The notes under the pieces were generated by a model that saw nothing but the letters and a program-made list of their open reading frames with translations, had not been told where the DNA came from and searched no databases. A stretch of 32,849 bases of DNA from Candidatus Desulfovibrio intestinipullorum (lineage in GTDB: Bacteria; Desulfobacterota; Desulfovibrionia; Desulfovibrionales; Desulfovibrionaceae). Shown piece after piece: positions 32,592 to 32,849 of this stretch (within the stretch, counting starts at the first letter, position 1; every line of letters starts with the position of its first letter). Both the position numbers and the translations under genes were made by a program. The stretch is from positions 1-32,849 of the forward strand of contig DXHV01000017.1 in assembly GCA_019113165.1 (NCBI GenBank), in the 5' to 3' direction.

Positions 32592-32607
32592 ACGAAACCG
32601 GTTTCGT
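32592..32607. promoter_or_regulatory. LacI-family type operator
   Basis: ACGAAACCGGTTTCGT is a perfect 16-base palindrome with the central CG and GAAAC arms typical of LacI/GalR-family operators. It lies 24 bases upstream of the HPP gene start, where a bound repressor would block transcription. Confidence 0.5.
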
Positions 32608-32746
32608 TCGGAGGTACACCGGAACAGAATCTCTGGCGATGATGCAGATCACGACTTTTGAGGATGAGCCAGGGGATGAGCTTGGGGACGGTCTTTTGTG
32701 TCATGCTTCTCCCTCTTTCTGGCAAGAAATTCTTCGCTTTGAAGCT

Positions 32747-32766
32747 CCCCCGTCTTACGACGGGGG
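32747..32766. mobile_element. hairpin like the end of an IS200/IS605-family element
   Basis: CCCCCGTC (32747-32754) and GACGGGGG (32759-32766) form an eight-base stem with loop TTAC, preceded by GAAGCT and followed by ATTC. This resembles the subterminal hairpin found near the ends of IS200/IS605 and TnpB elements. No tnpA or tnpB gene is complete in the window; one could begin beyond the right edge. The rest of 32608-32849 shows open frames without recognisable products. Confidence 0.4.
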
Positions 32767-32849
32767 ATTCTCTCCCAGAACGAGAAAATGGCTTTCTGCA
32801 GAACCTTTCGGCCAGCAGCTGTCACCATCTCGGATCCTTGTACTTTCTG

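Noticed and set aside
31910..32704. Alternative minus-strand frame overlapping the HPP gene
   Set aside because: Its ATG near 32704 has a fair ribosome binding site, but the product soon becomes Arg/His/Pro-rich and non-conserved, while the overlapping HPP frame has clear family motifs.

Overview
The window looks like chromosome of a GC-rich, anaerobic, sulfate-reducer-type bacterium, most likely the Desulfovibrionaceae (Desulfobacterota). The inference rests on the gene set: RicT/PSP1 followed by metG, a short PTS run (IID, HPr, enzyme I) followed by smpB, a Tat-exported DUF362 protein and a NapH/NosR-type membrane polyferredoxin. Gene content alone does not fix the species.

Layout. 1-1180: the AT-rich 3' end of a foreign-looking gene, an inverted repeat and a non-coding GC-rich stretch. 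1181-9901: an accessory block. It holds two overlapping unknown genes (the second a TPR-like protein with a probable degenerate Lon-protease-like domain), a solitary Cas6-family CRISPR endoribonuclease on the minus strand, a zinc-finger-like acidic protein, a transglutaminase-like lipoprotein and an ankyrin-repeat protein. 10220-12912: a small unknown protein, an exported unknown protein and a hexapeptide O-acetyltransferase. 13399-20989: conserved housekeeping genes (ricT, metG, PTS IID, ptsH, ptsI, smpB) with a clear sigma-70 type promoter before the PTS genes and a good terminator after metG and after smpB.

20990-24364: a long, mostly non-coding, patchwork stretch. It carries several short tandem repeats, a set of competing inverted repeats, a single-domain EamA transporter gene whose second codon is TGA, an AT-rich leader, and a CRISPR array of five full repeats plus one degenerate terminal repeat with no cas gene beside it. 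24365-32568: a DUF362 Tat protein, a small unknown protein, uppP, a nitroreductase, a GNAT acetyltransferase, a polyferredoxin, a PDZ lipoprotein and an HPP-family membrane protein. The last is flanked by a MITE-like palindrome on one side and a LacI-type operator plus an IS200/IS605-like hairpin on the other.

The most interesting link is between two separated parts. The CRISPR repeat has the form expected for Cas6 processing: a hairpin followed by exactly eight bases (GTTACGAC), which would become the 5' handle of the crRNA. The only cas-like gene in the window is the lone Cas6 homologue about 17.5 kb away. Together they suggest a dispersed or relict crRNA-producing system whose effector, if any, lies elsewhere. 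A second unexplained signal is the repeated occurrence, at about a dozen unrelated sites in genes and between them, of degenerate tandem repeats with a unit near 9-13 bases, most often 12.
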